NCBI RefSeq assembly: GCF_000688335.1
Contig: NZ_JHZX01000001.1
Span: 620,001-684,000 of the forward strand
DNA: 64,000 nt
Direction of reading: 5' to 3'
From: Sediminibacter sp. Hel_I_10
GTDB lineage: Bacteria > Bacteroidota > Bacteroidia > Flavobacteriales > Flavobacteriaceae
This document shows, in pieces, positions 61,989 to 64,000 of this stretch. The notes under the pieces are model-generated. The model was given only the letters and a program-made list of their open reading frames with translations. It was not told the origin of the DNA and did no database searches. The first letter of the stretch is position 1, and each line of letters opens with the position of its first letter. Made by a program: the position numbers and the translations under genes.

Positions 61989-62588
61989 CTAATCACAGCT
62001 CTCGTCTTTTAATTTTTGCATGAGCGCAATGTTTTTCTGCTTTTCCTCCTCTAGCATTAATCGACCATATTCCGTATGGTAATGGTGATTTAATAAAAAG
62101 TCAAAGTTTAATCGGTACCAATCGTGATCGGCAAATATGCAGTTCATGTGTGTTTTCCATTCTAAGCGTAGTAACTCATTTTTAAGAATGTACTCTTTAC
62201 TTGATAAGTGAAATAGATCTGCATCACAGATGATACGTTCTAATTGGGTTTTGGGTCTTTGTGGCATTTGAGTGGCTTTGATACAATTCATAACCTCAGC
62301 AATTAATTTAGGAGCATAACCCAACTCACTCAAAAAAAGATGCGCGTTATTCGCACTGATCTCTTCGTGACCGCTATAAGTAGATGAAATTCCTGTATCA
62401 TGAAACAGTGCTGCTATTTCCAAGACTTCTGTTTCTTCTGCACTTAGTTTTTCATAATGAGCAATAGTTTGCACATTTTCAAACACCTCTAAGGTATGTT
62501 GCACACTATGAAATGGTAAAACACTACACCTGCTCTGTGTCAATAACTTCTGACAATGTTCTTTTACTTCATTTATTATCGCACCCAT
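61989..62588 (-). CDS. HD-domain phosphohydrolase-like protein
   Basis: The 199-residue protein has the metal-binding pattern of HD-superfamily phosphohydrolases: FHSVQHTLEVF (first His), ALFHDTGI (HD), SGHEEISANN and CDADLFHL (last Asp). It probably hydrolyses a nucleotide or other phosphate ester; substrate unknown. It is separated from the PAP2 gene upstream by 5 bases, so the two are co-transcribed. Confidence 0.88.
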   Translation of the reverse strand: MGAIINEVKEHCQKLLTQSRCSVLPFHSVQHTLEVFENVQTIAHYEKLSAEETEVLEIAALFHDTGISSTYSGHEEISANNAHLFLSELGYAPKLIAEVMNCIKATQMPQRPKTQLERIICDADLFHLSSKEYILKNELLRLEWKTHMNCIFADHDWYRLNFDFLLNHHYHTEYGRLMLEEEKQKNIALMQKLKDESCD

Positions 62589-62593
62589 AATTA

Positions 62594-63142
62594 TTAAAAC
62601 TTATAGTTAAACCCTAGCAAATAATTACCTTGAGTAGTATTGAATGTGAGCTCCATATGCTCTTGCTGGTATTCCGTAGTAAAAAGCAAGGTACTACCAA
62701 TACCTACTACGGCTCCTGCTAATAAATCCCAACCATCATGCTTTTGTGCGTCAATACGGCTAAACGCAGTAAAACCAGCAATAGCATAAGCGGGAATACT
62801 ATATTTAAAACCGTAACGCTTGTGAATGAATGAAGCGCCTTGAAAAGAGGTTGACGTATGACCCGAAGGAAAAGCATTATCGCCATTATTAAAAGGTCTT
62901 GGTTTATTAACACCAACCTTTACACCATATGTTACGGCTTGATTTAGTAAAAACCCCTTAGTAAATTGCCAAGTTCCCTCACCATCTCCTTTAAATAAAG
63001 TTATGGTAAGTGCTGCTGCTGGAACTGTAATAAGGCCAATATCGCCTGCAGTTTCTATCCCAGATTTTTGAGCTTGAGTTTTTTGAACATTGAAAATTAA
63101 AAATAATACCGGAAGTGGTACCAAAAGCAAATGATTACGCAT
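62594..63142 (-). CDS. PAP2-family phosphatase
   Basis: The 182-residue protein has a signal-like N-terminus (KTQAQ) and the three PAP2 motifs: KVGVNKPRPFN, FPSGHTS and SRIDAQKHDGWD. Members dephosphorylate lipid phosphates such as undecaprenyl pyrophosphate or phosphatidate in the membrane or periplasm. It ends in a beta-strand with terminal Phe (YLLGFNYKF), unusual for a purely helical PAP2 and suggestive of a small beta element or outer-membrane targeting. It is followed by the HD gene. Confidence 0.88.
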   Translation of the reverse strand: MRNHLLLVPLPVLFLIFNVQKTQAQKSGIETAGDIGLITVPAAALTITLFKGDGEGTWQFTKGFLLNQAVTYGVKVGVNKPRPFNNGDNAFPSGHTSTSFQGASFIHKRYGFKYSIPAYAIAGFTAFSRIDAQKHDGWDLLAGAVVGIGSTLLFTTEYQQEHMELTFNTTQGNYLLGFNYKF

Positions 63143-63271
63143 AGACCTAACGTTTAATGATTCTATTTATCTAAAGTAATTTATGCTCCTATACGTACTA
63201 ATTTTAAAGTGCGTAAATATAATATCTAAATCTAAAGCAAATTTAAAGCGACTATTTCGAATATAAAACAA

Positions 63272-64000
63272 TCACACCAAAACATTTAAAGCATTCTTCT
63301 TGATGGATATGGAAAGCGTAACATCTTTAATATTTGATAATTCACCATCCATTTGCGACTCAAAGACCTCTCCTTGCTGTCTAACTAACGTTAGCGATTT
63401 AGTTTGGTAGCACTTGACTTCTTTGAGAAGTTCAGGCTTTTTAAAAAGCATGAGACCTCCAAAAATGAGCATTTTCAGTTTATTTATTTTAGGAACTATT
63501 ACCACATCCAACAATCCATCTTGCAGAGATGCTTTTGGAGTTAGACTCATATGGTAGCCCATGACGTTTGAGTTGGAGACAAAAATTAAAAACGGATTTA
63601 AGACTTCTGTTTTACCATCAATAGCTATTAAAATTGAATCTTTTTTTGAGAATTGCTGAAACGATTTTAAAGATGCCTTAATATAGCACATCAAGGTTCT
63701 TTTCTGGAACGCTTCATAATTTCCAATAACGTTTGCTGTAAAACCAAACCCAGCATTACTGAAAAAATACCGCTGATTCACACAACCCACATCTATGGTT
63801 GTGATGTGATGATTTTTGATGATGTACAGTGCTTTTTTTATAGGCTTGGGAATACTTAGGTTGGCAGCTAAACCATTACCAGATCCAATAGGAATGATAC
63901 CCAAGGGAATGGTACTACCCACCATGGTAGATGCCACTTCATTAATGGTACCGTCCCCTCCACAAGCCACAATAACATCGGCCTTTTGAAGAATAGACTC
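63272..64000 (-). CDS. Diacylglycerol/lipid kinase family protein, partial (N-terminus beyond window)
   Basis: The open frame runs without a start to the right window edge, giving 242 residues of the C-terminal part. GGDGTINEVAS is the nucleotide-binding motif of the DAGK/YegS/BmrU lipid kinases, and PIGSGNGLAANL follows. A GTG at 63970 is in frame but lies inside the conserved strand before GGDGT, so it is not the true start. It should phosphorylate diacylglycerol or a related lipid at the membrane. A PAP2 phosphatase gene lies 129 bases downstream. Confidence 0.9.
   Translation of the reverse strand, partial: ESILQKADVIVACGGDGTINEVASTMVGSTIPLGIIPIGSGNGLAANLSIPKPIKKALYIIKNHHITTIDVGCVNQRYFFSNAGFGFTANVIGNYEAFQKRTLMCYIKASLKSFQQFSKKDSILIAIDGKTEVLNPFLIFVSNSNVMGYHMSLTPKASLQDGLLDVVIVPKINKLKMLIFGGLMLFKKPELLKEVKCYQTKSLTLVRQQGEVFESQMDGELSNIKDVTLSISIKKNALNVLV

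Noticed and set aside
1-64000. Mobile elements, CRISPR arrays, phage or defence systems
   Set aside because: No transposase, integrase, direct-repeat/spacer array, Cas, restriction or toxin-antitoxin genes were recognised, and composition looks uniform throughout.

Overview
The window is a stretch of chromosome from a member of the Bacteroidota, almost certainly a Flavobacteriaceae (probably marine or environmental). The evidence is the low G+C content and the Bacteroidota promoter -7 element TAnnTTTG in front of many genes. Lineage-typical families are also present (DUF4290, DUF4295, a START-like protein, BshC, DUF6249), along with two large secreted proteins with type IX secretion (T9SS) sorting domains and many short-signal lipoproteins. 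I see no phage, transposase, integrase, CRISPR array, toxin-antitoxin pair or recognisable defence island. This is mostly core genome with some lineage-specific surface genes.

Layout. 0-6 kb: a ZIP-type metal transporter cut by the window edge, then an exonuclease / FAH-family hydrolase / HPt / CinA cluster, then rpmB-rpmG-DUF4295-ftsY. 6-13.8 kb: an amidase lipoprotein, a serine hydrolase, rimO, a DEAD-box helicase, a sterol-desaturase-like enzyme and an ECF sigma factor overlapping a probable anti-sigma gene. 13.9-22.4 kb: a DUF6249 membrane protein, a DUF885 peptidase-like lipoprotein cluster, a minus-strand operon (LysM/periplasmic-binding protein, OsmC, DUF922, DUF3820) and guaA. 22.5-41 kb: a thrombospondin-3/LamG T9SS protein, bshC, a PhoX-like lipoprotein with collagen-like repeats, a di-heme peroxidase, two convergent lipid A deacylases (PagL-like and LpxR-like), a 1733-residue T9SS repeat protein and argS. 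41.6-53 kb: a TPR histidine kinase, ctlX, an M14 peptidase, topoisomerase IB, an ArsR/luciferase-like pair, a methyltransferase, a J-KTSC protein, a VanX-like/AlkB-like divergent pair, a small lipoprotein and an FKBP isomerase. 53-64 kb: DUF4290-murA, DUF493, an ATPase-recQ-fmt operon, HU, YqgE, a class IV aminotransferase, a START-like protein, tRNA-Met(CAT), an HD protein, a PAP2 phosphatase and a lipid kinase cut by the right edge.

Themes. Several genes concern the envelope: MurA, VanX-like dipeptidase, the two lipid A deacylases, PAP2, lipid kinase and LysM protein. The MurA carries Asp where fosfomycin-sensitive enzymes have the reactive Cys. Well-formed TTG-N17-19-TAnnTTTG promoters precede rpmB, HU and the tRNA. 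Several upstream TTG codons that would lengthen reading frames lie inside -7 boxes, so I used the downstream ATG.

No wholly new multi-gene system is obvious. The best leads are: an octamer TTCCGAAG/CTTCGGAA that recurs 28 times by hand count, far above a rough composition expectation; the adjacent PagL/LpxR pair; the PhoX-like lipoprotein next to a di-heme peroxidase with a large extra N-terminal domain; nine ~455-bp repeats inside one surface-protein gene; and a dyad-rich 634-bp intergenic region before the histidine kinase.
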